Assembly: GCA_012034595.1 (NCBI GenBank)
Contig: JAAUPE010000020.1
Coordinates: forward strand, 1 to 63,220
DNA: 63,220 nucleotides
Direction of reading: 5' to 3'
Origin: Calothrix sp. CSU_2_0
GTDB lineage: Bacteria > Cyanobacteriota > Cyanobacteriia > Cyanobacteriales > Nostocaceae
The translations under genes were made by a program, and so were the position numbers. Positions 55,718 through 63,220 of this stretch are shown here, in pieces (the first letter of the stretch is position 1; each line of letters begins with the position of its first letter). Under the pieces are notes generated by a model that saw only the letters and a list, made by a program, of their open reading frames with translations, was not told where the DNA came from and did not search any database.

Positions 55718-56791
55718 ATGAGGCAATGGGCAATTCCGATTTCATTTATTCTATTAGGAATAATTACTGGTTTTTTTGTTGAAAAAGCTCTCGACAAAAA
55801 TTTACGTAAAAAAGCTGAAGTTGAGACTGAAACTGATATTGGAGTTGACGGAGAAGAAAAAACTTATTTAACGGGAAAAGAAATCCTGCTTCAGTCGTTA
55901 AATAATGTCACCTTGATTTGGTTTATTTTGGCAGGTTGTTTTGGGGCATTTATCACTTCTACATTAGAACCCAACATATTCCATTCAATCAGAACAATTC
56001 TAATCGTAGCTTTTTTATTTTCATTAACAATATTTGTAGCTAGACTTAGCAGTGGGTTTGTGACATTATTTGGTCAAAAAACCCAATCAGTATCAGCATC
56101 AATCATATCTAACTTAACTCGCATTACTATCTTTATTTTTGGGATACTAATTATCCTGCAAACAGTTGGAGTGAAAATCACCCCAATCCTAACCACATTA
56201 GGGGTTGGAGGTTTCGCGATCGCATTAGCGGTTCAAGATACACTTTCCAATTTATTTGCGGGTTTATATCTCATCATTTCCCAACAATTCAAAACTGGAG
56301 ATTATGTCAAACTAGAAACCAGTCAAGAAGGTTATGTTATAGATATAAATTGGCGCAATACAACAATTAAAGATATTTCTAACAATATAATTATTATCCC
56401 CAATTCCAAATTATCTGCTGTGATTTTTACCAATTACCATCTACCTGTTAAAGAAGTTGTTTTAAGGGTGGATTTAGGAGTTGGGTATGCCAGTAATTTA
56501 GAATATGTCGAACAAATTACCCTAGATGTGGCAAAAGAAGTAACCGCAGAAGTTGCCCCAGAATTAACAACAAACGAACCATTTGTGAGATATCACACCT
56601 TTGGCGAATCAAGCATCGATTTAACAGTTTTTATGCGAGTAAATGAATTTTCAGATAGAAGACTGGCAACACATCTATTCATCAAAAAATTGCATCAACG
56701 TTACCAAATAGAAAAGATTGAAATTCCTTATCCAACCAGAGATATTTTCATCAAACATAATGTGGATAATGTCTTGAAAATTTCTACCTAG
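55718..56791 (+). CDS. MscS-family mechanosensitive channel, copy 2
   Basis: This 357-residue paralogue of the previous gene has the same architecture. It has an insert rich in Glu/Asp/Lys at about 30-50 (AEVETETDIGVDGEEKTYL), the pore region GGFAIALAVQDTLSNLFAGL and WRNTTIKDISNNIIIIPNSK. The two genes are a tandem duplication separated by about 500 nt. Likely both form plasma-membrane channels, possibly heteromeric (inference). Confidence 0.9.
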   Translation: MRQWAIPISFILLGIITGFFVEKALDKNLRKKAEVETETDIGVDGEEKTYLTGKEILLQSLNNVTLIWFILAGCFGAFITSTLEPNIFHSIRTILIVAFLFSLTIFVARLSSGFVTLFGQKTQSVSASIISNLTRITIFIFGILIILQTVGVKITPILTTLGVGGFAIALAVQDTLSNLFAGLYLIISQQFKTGDYVKLETSQEGYVIDINWRNTTIKDISNNIIIIPNSKLSAVIFTNYHLPVKEVVLRVDLGVGYASNLEYVEQITLDVAKEVTAEVAPELTTNEPFVRYHTFGESSIDLTVFMRVNEFSDRRLATHLFIKKLHQRYQIEKIEIPYPTRDIFIKHNVDNVLKIST

Positions 56792-56823
56792 CCGTCGAAA
56801 AAAACCTGTATCATGAATACATA

Positions 56824-56935
56824 GCAGATTACAATTACATCAGGTAAGTTCGATGGTTATAAAAGCTATATAGGAAGCTTTTTTACTTCTGACTACTCTA
56901 CTCCTGAATTCTGCTGTAGAAATCACAATCGTTAA
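56824..56935. repeat. CAGCAGATTGCAATTATAT-type repeat, diverged copy 1
   Basis: TAGCAGATTACAATTACAT followed by AAGCT, TTTACTTCTGACTAC and GAATTCTG. The same order of blocks recurs at 57929 and 61252. Confidence 0.6.
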
Positions 56936-56953
56936 GGAATTTAGATATTCATC

Positions 56954-57841
56954 GTGGTTACTCAGAATTTACCAACACAAGACAGGTTAGAAAAACACTT
57001 TTGGACTTGGAAAGGTTACAAAATTCAGTACACAGTCAAGGGTATAGGGAAACCATTAATACTCATCCACGGATTCGGTGCTTCTATCGGACATTGGAGA
57101 AAAAATATACCAGTACTCGCTGATGCTGGTTATCGAGTATTCGCATTAGACTTATTAGGATTTGGTGGTTCTGAAAAAGCCGCGATCGCATATAGTGTTG
57201 ATGTCTGGGTGGAATTACTCAACGACTTTTGCAACGAGCATATCCAAGAACCTGCGGTATTTATTGGTAATTCCATTGGTGCGCTCATTGGTTTGACAGT
57301 GTTAGCAAAACATCCAGAAATCGCTGCGGGGGGAGTGTTGATAAATTGTGCAGGTGGTTTAAACCATCGTCCTCATGAATTGAACCCACCGTTACGCATT
57401 GTCATGTCAGCATTCAATAAATTAATTAATCATCAAGTGACGGGAAAATTTGTATTTAACCGCATTCGTCAGAAACATCAAATTCGCAAAACCTTGTTTC
57501 AGGTATATCGCGATCGCAATGCTGTCACAGATGAGTTGGTAGACATATTATACGAGCCTTCTTGCGATGAAGGGGCACAAAAGGTATTTGCATCGATACT
57601 TACTGCTCCTCCAGGAGATAGCCCAAATGAATTATTACCCAATGTCAAATCACCTTTATTAATATTATGGGGTGCGGATGACCCTTGGACACCGATGAGT
57701 GGGGCAAAAATTTACGAACAAGCGGCAGCAAATGGGAACGACATTAATATTATCCCAATTCCCGGTGCTGGACATTGTCCCCATGACGAAGTACCAGATA
57801 AAGTCAATTCGGAAATTATTAGTTGGTTGAGCAAATATTAA
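56954..57841 (+). CDS. Alpha/beta-fold hydrolase
   Basis: This 295-residue protein starts with GTG 56954 (MVTQNLPTQDRLEKHFWTWK). The fold has LILIHGFGASIGHWRKNIP (oxyanion HG), nucleophile elbow GNSIGALIG, acid in WGADDPWTP and catalytic His in PGAGHCPHDEVPD. It is close to cyanobacterial chlorophyllase-like/haloalkane-dehalogenase-like hydrolases; substrate unknown. A hairpin follows at 57891. Confidence 0.92.
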   Translation: MVTQNLPTQDRLEKHFWTWKGYKIQYTVKGIGKPLILIHGFGASIGHWRKNIPVLADAGYRVFALDLLGFGGSEKAAIAYSVDVWVELLNDFCNEHIQEPAVFIGNSIGALIGLTVLAKHPEIAAGGVLINCAGGLNHRPHELNPPLRIVMSAFNKLINHQVTGKFVFNRIRQKHQIRKTLFQVYRDRNAVTDELVDILYEPSCDEGAQKVFASILTAPPGDSPNELLPNVKSPLLILWGADDPWTPMSGAKIYEQAAANGNDINIIPIPGAGHCPHDEVPDKVNSEIISWLSKY

Positions 57842-57890
57842 AGTATCTCTGAGTTGAATTAAATATCGTTTGTGTTTGAGAATACCGTAG

Positions 57891-57921
57891 GGGCAAACGG
57901 CTGTTTGCCCTAAATTTTATT
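57891..57921 (+). terminator. Probable terminator after the hydrolase
   Basis: GGGCAAAC (57891-57898) and GTTTGCCC (57903-57910) form a perfect 8-bp stem with loop GGCT, followed by TAAATTTTATT. It is also a member of the GTAGGGGCAAACGG repeat class. Confidence 0.6.
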
Positions 57922-57928
57922 ACATATA

Positions 57929-58045
57929 CAGCAGATTGCAATTATATGAGATATAGTCAAACAATTCAAAAGCCATTTAATATATAAATCTGTTTTACTT
58001 CCGACTTCTGACTACTAAATTCTGACTCCTCAATTCTTTACTCAC
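57929..58045. repeat. CAGCAGATTGCAATTATAT repeat, copy 2
   Basis: The repeat starts CAGCAGATTGCAATTATAT and continues to TCTGTTTTACTTCCGACTTC and CTGACTACTAAATTC. Confidence 0.65.
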
Positions 58046-58075
58046 TTCAAACTCCTCTTTCTCGTGAGAAAAAGC

Positions 58076-58675
58076 TTATACTTCCTGCTTCTTTCTAAGC
58101 TTTTTATTCATAAAATTAACCAACCTTTTCCAATTCGCTCTCACAACTTTCCCATATGTCAGCATATGCATAATTACAAATGCCAAAAATGTATAAGCTA
58201 ACCAAAAATGTAAACTACGACCAATATCTACCATCGCTTTATTTTTGGGAAAAATATCAGGTAAAACAACACCAAAAAATTTAACATTATTACTTTTAAA
58301 TGAATTTGATAACAAAAAGCCAGCAATTGGAACAGCCCACATAAACAAATACAGACTACAGTGCAACGCAAATATTCTCCACCATTCGGGTGTAAGTTTA
58401 GGAGTGCGTTTTGTATATTTGCGCGACCAGACTCGCAGTAATGTTAAAATGCGCCATGTCAGCAATGCCATTGTCAACACACCAATCGATTTATGGAAGT
58501 CGTATAACGATGCGCGAAAAGACACTTCTCTCTCCAGTCTTGCCATCAACGAACCTGTCACAAACAAAACCAAGTAGCAACCTGCCATCCACCAATGTAC
58601 CGACATCAAATCTTTGAAGGCTGAATTAATTCTGGGTTTTGTTGTTCTGGTTTTACTTGCCTGTGTTGTATCCAT
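58076..58675 (-). CDS. Cytochrome b561-family protein
   Basis: The start is at 58675 (MDTTQASKTRTTKPRI); a 58696 start adds seven residues. It has four hydrophobic segments with candidate heme His in MSVHWWMAGCYLVLF, YDFHKSIGV, FALHCSLYLFMW and SLHFWLAYTFLAFVIMHML. It is a b-type diheme membrane protein of the bacterial b561 type and may transfer electrons from quinol to a periplasmic acceptor. Partner unknown. Confidence 0.9.
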   Translation of the reverse strand: MDTTQASKTRTTKPRINSAFKDLMSVHWWMAGCYLVLFVTGSLMARLEREVSFRASLYDFHKSIGVLTMALLTWRILTLLRVWSRKYTKRTPKLTPEWWRIFALHCSLYLFMWAVPIAGFLLSNSFKSNNVKFFGVVLPDIFPKNKAMVDIGRSLHFWLAYTFLAFVIMHMLTYGKVVRANWKRLVNFMNKKLRKKQEV

Positions 58676-58996
58676 AAAACTACCCTGGCTTCTCAATGTT
58701 TATACTAGTTACATTACATTCGTTTGCTTTAAGTAAAGTAACATATACTGCTTGAAAAAGGTGAGGGTAGGTTGAAGATTTTAAATGGTTTTGTAATGGG
58801 TATGATTGATAAAATACGTAAGTCTAATTTGTGATTTTAAAAATCATTTTTTGGAAGAGTCTGAAGAATTATATATCAAAAGTGGTAATTGAGGGATGTT
58901 TAATTGGTTTGCAGATTATTACTTTAGTTAGATATAGCAATCATGTTGAGCTTGTTAGTCTAGTATTTAATCATATAAATTTATTTATTTAAAAAA
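58676..58996. other. Intergenic region, no gene recognised
   Basis: The roughly 320-nt gap between divergent genes is AT-rich toward the HMA-like gene. Nothing further is seen. Confidence 0.45.
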
Positions 58997-59695
58997 ATGA
59001 GATTATTTAATATGAATAACAACATTTCTAATCACGATCGTCGAGCATTATTACCAATAAAAGCAGAGAGAAATGCCGAAAAGAAAACAAATGTACCGGA
59101 AAAGATATCTCATGTATCTTATAGCGTTGCTCACGCAATTCCCGGACGAATTCGGTTTCGGATTTATCGTCTAGTAAAAGATTCTGAGTATGCAAGCAAG
59201 CTCAAACGGTTAATGGAATTGGATTCAAGGGTGACTTCTGTACGTGTTAATTCGCAAGCTGCATCTATAGTCATTAATTATAAAACTAATGAACTGACTG
59301 ACGATAAATTGCGATTCTCCAGGGGAGACGCTACGCGATCGCATCTCGTTTATTTGATTCAAAATGCGGAAAATATCACTTTGCCAAGCAAAATCACGGT
59401 AAAATCAGTTGTGGCTACTATCTTTGATGCGGGAATGAATTTAATCGATAGCTTTCGCAATCTGAATCAGGCACGTAATGCAATTGTCCATCAAGAATTT
59501 AAAAAAGATATTTGGGAACGCTTGTTGGGAGGTGCAAAAACTAGCTTGAAAGGGTTAAAATCTGCACTGATGTTTGTATTACCGAAATCGCGGTTGTCCA
59601 GTAAAGCTTTGAATACGCGATTCTCCGTAGGAGACACTACGCGATCGCACAATCAAAATTCTCTACAACCCATAAACGAAGCTTCAGCGATGTAA
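58997..59695 (+). CDS. HMA-like domain protein with repeat-derived insertions
   Basis: This 232-residue protein (start 58997 or the ATG at 59012) has an HMA-like beta-alpha fold at about 40-130: YSVAHAIPGRIRFRIYRLV and VTSVRVNSQAASIVINYKTN. The CxxC metal site is absent. The C-terminal half (IFDAGMNLIDSFRNLNQARN; DIWERLLGGAKTSLKGLKSA) matches proteins that accompany cyanobacterial P-type ATPases. Two stretches, RFSRGDATRSH near residue 107 and RFSVGDTTRSH near 215, come from the same GCGATTCTCC...CTACGCGATCGC repeat, inserted in frame. Confidence 0.8.
   Translation: MRLFNMNNNISNHDRRALLPIKAERNAEKKTNVPEKISHVSYSVAHAIPGRIRFRIYRLVKDSEYASKLKRLMELDSRVTSVRVNSQAASIVINYKTNELTDDKLRFSRGDATRSHLVYLIQNAENITLPSKITVKSVVATIFDAGMNLIDSFRNLNQARNAIVHQEFKKDIWERLLGGAKTSLKGLKSALMFVLPKSRLSSKALNTRFSVGDTTRSHNQNSLQPINEASAM
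59315..59346. repeat. GCGATTCTCC...GCGATCGC repeat inside the HMA-like gene, copy 1
   Basis: It begins GCGATTCTCCAGGGGAGACG and ends CTACGCGATCGC. It contributes about 10 in-frame codons between DDKL and LVYLIQNAEN. Confidence 0.8.
59619..59650. repeat. GCGATTCTCC...GCGATCGC repeat inside the HMA-like gene, copy 2
   Basis: It begins GCGATTCTCCGTAGGAGACA and ends CTACGCGATCGC. It lies in the same reading frame as copy 1, near the C-terminus of the same protein. Confidence 0.8.
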
Positions 59696-59790
59696 TATCT
59701 ACTAATCACAAAGACGAAGCGTCTAATGCGTGAGACTTAATTTATAATTGTAATCACCAACGCCACACTTTAGTATTGGACGTGTAAATA

Positions 59791-61056
59791 ATGATTGCAC
59801 AAAATTTTGATAATCTTGATTTTGATAAGCCTTTAATAAAGGCTATACATACAGCCATTAAGGGAAGGGCAAGATTTAAGGTATGTGGACTTTATGGGAA
59901 TAAAGCAATTAAAAAATACCTGGAATTTAGGTTGTCACAATTTAAATTTATTATCCAAGTTAATGTGAGCGATTTAACGGGGAATGTACTCGTTTTTTTT
60001 AATGATAATAAAAGCTTGCAATTTATTTCTAACTTAATTCAAGGAATTATATTAGATTATCAAGCAAAGTTGAAGACAAGTTTGAACAGTTCAAATTCAA
60101 ATTACCTCAGTGCTGAATCAGGAAATGGTAAATTTTACCAATCATCTACTATCTTGAATCACAATAGCGAACAACAAATATTTAATTTAGCGAATTATCT
60201 AAGTTTAAATAATCATAGATTATTGAAGCAAAAACCTTTAATATCTAATCAAAAATCCCATTCTCAAGCTAGATTAACTAATACTGTTAACTCCCAAACA
60301 AATGGAAAAAATCAAACACCAATTTTAGATGGTTCTAATAATAAAATTAAAATAAATAGTATTTATATTCCAGATTCTCATGAAATTAGCGAAGAAAAAA
60401 TTGAAAAAGTTGAACAAGGAATAGCTTTAGCATCTGCTGCCATTATCACTTTATTGGCTAGCACCACATTAATACATTTTTATGAACTCGATCGGGGTAT
60501 TTTGCTATTAGTAAAAAGGCTGCATTCACCAATTTTCGACCGAATAATGCTGACAGTTACTTCTTTTGGTGAACCATTAATGTTACTTGCAGTTTGTTCG
60601 GGATTTAGTATTTTGACACCACATTATCAGCGTCATCCTGTAATTAAAAACTTGGCAGTAGCCGCAGTTGGAGCAATTGGTTTAAACTATTTACTCAAAG
60701 AGGTATTTGCGAGGGCACGTCCAGCATTATGGAGCCATATTGTCGATGTAGGACATTACAGTTTTCCTAGCGGTCATGCAATGGTTTCATTAGTCATTTA
60801 CGGATTCATGGGTTATGTTTTAGCAAAACGATATCCACAATATCAAAAACAAATTTTTGCTGCGACTACCATCTTAATCCTAACAATTGGTTTTAGTCGG
60901 CTTTATTTAGGTGTACATTGGGCAACTGATGTCATCGCTGGTTATGCTGCTGGTTTACTGTGGTTAATCGCTTGTACCCGAAGTTTAGAATTAGGAAATT
61001 TAGAATTAGGAAATTTAGAATTAGAAAATTTAGAATTGAAAAATACTAAAGCATAA
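59791..61056 (+). CDS. HMA-like N-terminus fused to PAP2-family phosphatase
   Basis: This 421-residue protein has three parts. Residues 15-85 are HMA-like (IHTAIKGRARFKVCGLYG; RLSQFKFIIQVNVSDLTGNV), of the kind normally found at the N-terminus of cyanobacterial P-type ATPases. An Asn/Ser-rich linker lies at 90-195. A six-helix PAP2 phosphatase with all three motifs follows: KEVFARARP (Kx6RP), FPSGHAM and SRLYLGVHWATD. PAP2 enzymes cleave lipid phosphates such as phosphatidate or undecaprenyl diphosphate. The C-terminus has four 5-residue repeats (LELGN type) made by a 15-nt repeat. It is 95 nt after the HMA-like gene and probably co-expressed. Confidence 0.88.
   Translation: MIAQNFDNLDFDKPLIKAIHTAIKGRARFKVCGLYGNKAIKKYLEFRLSQFKFIIQVNVSDLTGNVLVFFNDNKSLQFISNLIQGIILDYQAKLKTSLNSSNSNYLSAESGNGKFYQSSTILNHNSEQQIFNLANYLSLNNHRLLKQKPLISNQKSHSQARLTNTVNSQTNGKNQTPILDGSNNKIKINSIYIPDSHEISEEKIEKVEQGIALASAAIITLLASTTLIHFYELDRGILLLVKRLHSPIFDRIMLTVTSFGEPLMLLAVCSGFSILTPHYQRHPVIKNLAVAAVGAIGLNYLLKEVFARARPALWSHIVDVGHYSFPSGHAMVSLVIYGFMGYVLAKRYPQYQKQIFAATTILILTIGFSRLYLGVHWATDVIAGYAAGLLWLIACTRSLELGNLELGNLELENLELKNTKA
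60985..61043. repeat. 15-nt tandem repeat in the PAP2 gene 3' end
   Basis: About four units of TTAGAATTAGGAAAT encode LELGN, LELGN, LELEN and LELKN at the C-terminus. The unit resembles the intergenic GAATTAG heptamers. Confidence 0.85.
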
Positions 61057-61251
61057 ATTATCGATTTCAAATAGAATTCAAATATAAGAGGTGAGGTTTC
61101 CCCTGTCGAGCAACTGGCATTATGTTAGTAATATTATCGCGCAAAATTTGTAGGAATTTGATGCGTTACAAACTCCGCGATAACGCACCCGACAATACCA
61201 AACTTTTGTATTTGAAAACTCCTATTTTTACTAAAGTTAGTCAATTAATTA

Positions 61252-61310
61252 CAGCAGATTGCAATTATATAAAGCTGTTTTACTTCTTACTTCTACTGTA
61301 TCTTAACTTT
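61252..61310. repeat. CAGCAGATTGCAATTATAT repeat, copy 3
   Basis: CAGCAGATTGCAATTATAT is followed by AAAGCTGTTTTACTTCTTAC. It overlaps the 3' end of the next minus-strand gene. Confidence 0.65.
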
Positions 61311-62460
61311 GTGTGTCTTCAATATGGGATTCATCTTCATTCAAATTCTGGTTTTCCGCGACAGTTTTTTCAACTTCAATCGCAGATTTTCCCTCGCAAT
61401 CGTCCCGTACAAGAATAAACTCAGTTTCCCTTCCCGACTTATTACCCCATTCATCTAAAACATCTTTAATTAACACTTCCTGTGTCCAAATTTTAGTGAC
61501 TACAGTTAGAGGTAACGCAAGTAATAAACCCAGAGGACCAAAAAACGTCAAAAAGAATAATTGAGCAATTAACGTTACCGCAGGTAAAAGCGAAACCTGA
61601 TGCGCCATAATCATCGGAGTGATAAAATTTCCCTCTGTTTGCTGAATCAAAAAATATAAAGCGAACACAGCAGCAGCTTTCCAAGGTGCATCCAATAACG
61701 CGATCGCAAGTGCCGGAATCAGACTAATTGTTGGACCCAAATTAGGAATCAAATTTGTAAAACCCGATAGCACCGATAAAGCCAAAGCAGAAGGAACACG
61801 CAACACAAGCAAACCAATCATGCTTGTTGTTCCCACATATAACATCGCGATCGCAGCACCACTTACCCAACCTTCTAAAGACACCTCGCATTTATCTAAA
61901 ATGCCATCTACCCGTCGTCGATAAAATGAAGGAAATAGCCTAATAAATAGCTTACGATAAGCCTGGGGGTCAGCCAAAAACATCCCAGTTAACACCAACA
62001 CCAGTAAAATCTTTAAAACAGCCTCCAGAGAACCAGTCAGAAGCGCTAAGGAATTTCCTACTGCCTTATTTACAAAAGGTTGGGCTTGTTTAATTAAACC
62101 GTCGATATCCGGTATGTAAGGTGCTAACTGTACGGGAACACCAGCTTTTAAATTATCCAGCGAAGTACTAAAAACCTGCAACCCTTTTGGAACTCGATAA
62201 GTTAGCTCGTGGAACTGGGTGATAAAAGGCGGTACAACTATCCAGAAAAAGCCAATAATCACTGCAAAAAAAATTCCAACCGATAGAAGCACGGCGAACC
62301 CACGCTTCATCCCCCTGTTTTGAAACCTTTTAGCCAAGCGATTGAGCGTAGTCGCTATTACCACTGCCGCAAACATCAGCAATAGTACATCCCGAATTTG
62401 CCACAAAATGTACAAAGAGAGAACAATGGCAATCAAACCAATCCATTGACCTAAATTCAA
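61303..62460 (-). CDS. AI-2E family transporter (PF01594-type permease)
   Basis: This 385-residue membrane protein has about seven or eight hydrophobic segments and the family signatures VNKAVGNSLALLTGSLEAVL, GWVSGAAIAMLYVGTTSMIG and SGFTNLIPNLGPTISLIPAL with EGNFITPMIMAHQVSLLPAV. Family members include exporters and putative autoinducer permeases; most cyanobacterial ones are uncharacterised. The C-terminal 50 residues are acidic and soluble (VEKTVAENQNLNEDESHIED). Confidence 0.92.
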   Translation of the reverse strand: MNLGQWIGLIAIVLSLYILWQIRDVLLLMFAAVVIATTLNRLAKRFQNRGMKRGFAVLLSVGIFFAVIIGFFWIVVPPFITQFHELTYRVPKGLQVFSTSLDNLKAGVPVQLAPYIPDIDGLIKQAQPFVNKAVGNSLALLTGSLEAVLKILLVLVLTGMFLADPQAYRKLFIRLFPSFYRRRVDGILDKCEVSLEGWVSGAAIAMLYVGTTSMIGLLVLRVPSALALSVLSGFTNLIPNLGPTISLIPALAIALLDAPWKAAAVFALYFLIQQTEGNFITPMIMAHQVSLLPAVTLIAQLFFLTFFGPLGLLLALPLTVVTKIWTQEVLIKDVLDEWGNKSGRETEFILVRDDCEGKSAIEVEKTVAENQNLNEDESHIEDTQS

Positions 62461-62534
62461 ATCTTTACCCTCAGCAACGCCAGCGAACAGCAGAAATCTG
62501 TTAACGTAGCTAGGCTAGCCGATTTTAGTCGGTT

Positions 62535-62580
62535 ACGACTAGGTAATTCGTAATTCGTAATTCGGTAATTTGTAACTCCC
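62535..62580. repeat. Heptameric AATTCGT repeats
   Basis: Tandem GTAATTC units, partly degenerate, lie downstream of the small membrane protein gene. Confidence 0.7.
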
Positions 62581-62774
62581 TACTCGCTATTCCCTACTCC
62601 TCTAAGCCTGAGACTCAGAAAAATAGCCATAATCGCAGTCGGAGATAGAACCAGAATTAATGCATTAACATTACTTTGAGGGATTGATACGATTGGGGAA
62701 ACATACTTGATTAATAGCGATATCAGTGCCGAAAAAAAGAAAACTTTAACTATAAATCCAAACTGGTTATTCAT
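62580..62774 (-). CDS. Small membrane protein, uncharacterised
   Basis: This 64-residue protein has two hydrophobic helices (VKVFFFSALISLLIKYV; ALILVLSPTAIMAIFLSL) and a short basic tail. It resembles short two-helix proteins seen in many cyanobacteria without known function. The ribosome site is unclear. Alone on its strand, next to the AI-2E permease. Confidence 0.65.
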   Translation of the reverse strand: MNNQFGFIVKVFFFSALISLLIKYVSPIVSIPQSNVNALILVLSPTAIMAIFLSLRLRGVGNSE

Positions 62775-63220
62775 ATTTTTTTTGGGAGGATGGGTGGAAA
62801 CCCAGCATCTTCAAATTTTATTGTAGGTTGGATGCGATCGCCCTTGGCGTTAAGCTAAGTCCCATAGACACCGAAGGTGGCTTCCCGTAGGGTGGGGACA
62901 CGCTCCGCGTAGCTTGCTTCCACGTTCCTCGCAGAGGTTCCCGCAGGGTAGTGGTACGCTTATCGCGTAGCGGTTCTTTCAGAACATCGTTGTAAAGCGG
63001 GTACTATCCTTCGGGAAGCCCCTTTCATTATCTAATGCAACATCACGTAGCGGTTCTTTCAGAACATCGCTGTCAAGCTCGCACTTTTTCGGATTTATAT
63101 AAGTCAAAAGAATCTTTTCACCCAATTTTCATTTAAATAATTAAAGCTTTATATATTAAGAATGTCAGGAAACATTAATATATAGAAAATGGGTGTACGG
63201 ATTGACTGGACTTTCAGGAT
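62775..63220. other. Repeat-filled right end of the window
   Basis: No gene. It holds a GTAGGTTGGAT fragment (62823), the long repeat copy 2, and two direct copies of CGTAGCGGTTCTTTCAGAAC followed by ATCG at about 62966-62990 and 63044-63068. Each contains a small GTTCT-TTC-AGAAC palindrome. Confidence 0.6.
62847..62966. repeat. Long interspersed repeat, copy 2
   Basis: It starts GCGTTAAGCTAAGTCCCATA and ends GGTACGCTTATCGC. It nearly matches 50972-51097 over its whole length although the copies are 11.8 kb apart. Confidence 0.9.

Noticed and set aside
61122-61418. 98-codon open frame before the AI-2E permease
   Set aside because: It runs through a repeat and into the antisense of the permease gene; no family recognised.
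1-63220. tRNA or rRNA genes, riboswitches
   Set aside because: No cloverleaf-type T-loop sequences or known riboswitch cores were noticed on either strand; a covariance-model scan would be needed to exclude them fully.

Overview
The window is a stretch of cyanobacterial chromosome, most likely from a filamentous Nostocales-type organism. The evidence is the dense GCGATCGC (HIP1) octamer, many heptanucleotide tandem repeats and short palindromic repeats, and photosynthesis-linked genes: a high-light-inducible protein, an NblA-like phycobilisome degradation protein, a phylloquinone (menF/A/C/E/I) cluster, and furA convergent with a cell-wall-binding gene. No rRNA, tRNA or CRISPR array was recognised.

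Layout. 0-9.6 kb: purD, a sugar-nucleotide epimerase, a Panacea-type two-gene module, a nonsense-mutated peptidoglycan-binding gene, an M50B membrane protease beside two overlapping FHA-domain genes, pgl and rph. 9.7-15 kb: an adenylate-kinase-like gene carrying an in-frame repeat insertion, a CobO-like gene without a P-loop, dcd, an intein-containing thyX, an Hli protein and a thioredoxin-fold protein. 15-20 kb: aroA, furA and a four-domain peptidoglycan-binding protein. 20-27 kb: a GAF histidine kinase, S-formylglutathione hydrolase, a GNAT acetyltransferase, a short nblA-like gene and proA. 27-35 kb: the phylloquinone cluster, then a 2-oxo-acid decarboxylase. 35.2-36.8 kb: a TnpB element with a divergent ribbon-helix-helix gene and no TnpA. 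37-40 kb: a Uma2 nuclease, pgi and a RelE-like toxin-antitoxin pair. 40.3-46.3 kb: a complete branched-chain/neutral amino-acid ABC transporter operon. 46.5-50.9 kb: a toxin-antitoxin island with at least five modules, several of them decayed. 51-63 kb: a phosphoketolase/transketolase-family enzyme, two tandem MscS channels, an alpha/beta hydrolase, a cytochrome b561, an HMA-like protein followed by an HMA-PAP2 fusion, an AI-2E family permease, and a repeat-rich end.

Two patterns run across the window. First, interspersed repeats sit not only between genes but inside or at the ends of coding sequences. Palindromes are inserted in frame in the adenylate-kinase-like gene, tnpB and the HMA-like gene. 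Repeat boundaries appear to supply the stop codons of purD, rph and a DUF5615 gene. Second, seven otherwise well-conserved genes (thyX, aroA, menF, menE, the decarboxylase, livF and one antitoxin) are broken by nine single-base losses, all within short runs of one base. This looks more like residual homopolymer error in the assembly than true gene loss, so these genes are described as whole genes with the shift noted. By contrast, two in-frame TAA stops and a 22-bp duplication in higB look like genuine decay or need separate checking.

Functions fit together in places. dcd and thyX both serve dTMP synthesis. menF-A-C-E-I form most of the phylloquinone pathway. livK-H-M-G-F form one transporter. 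pgl, pgi and the phosphoketolase-family enzyme belong to sugar-phosphate metabolism. The best candidates for undescribed biology are the Panacea partner protein, the TnpB-RHH element, the HMA-PAP2 fusion and the repeats colonising genes in frame.
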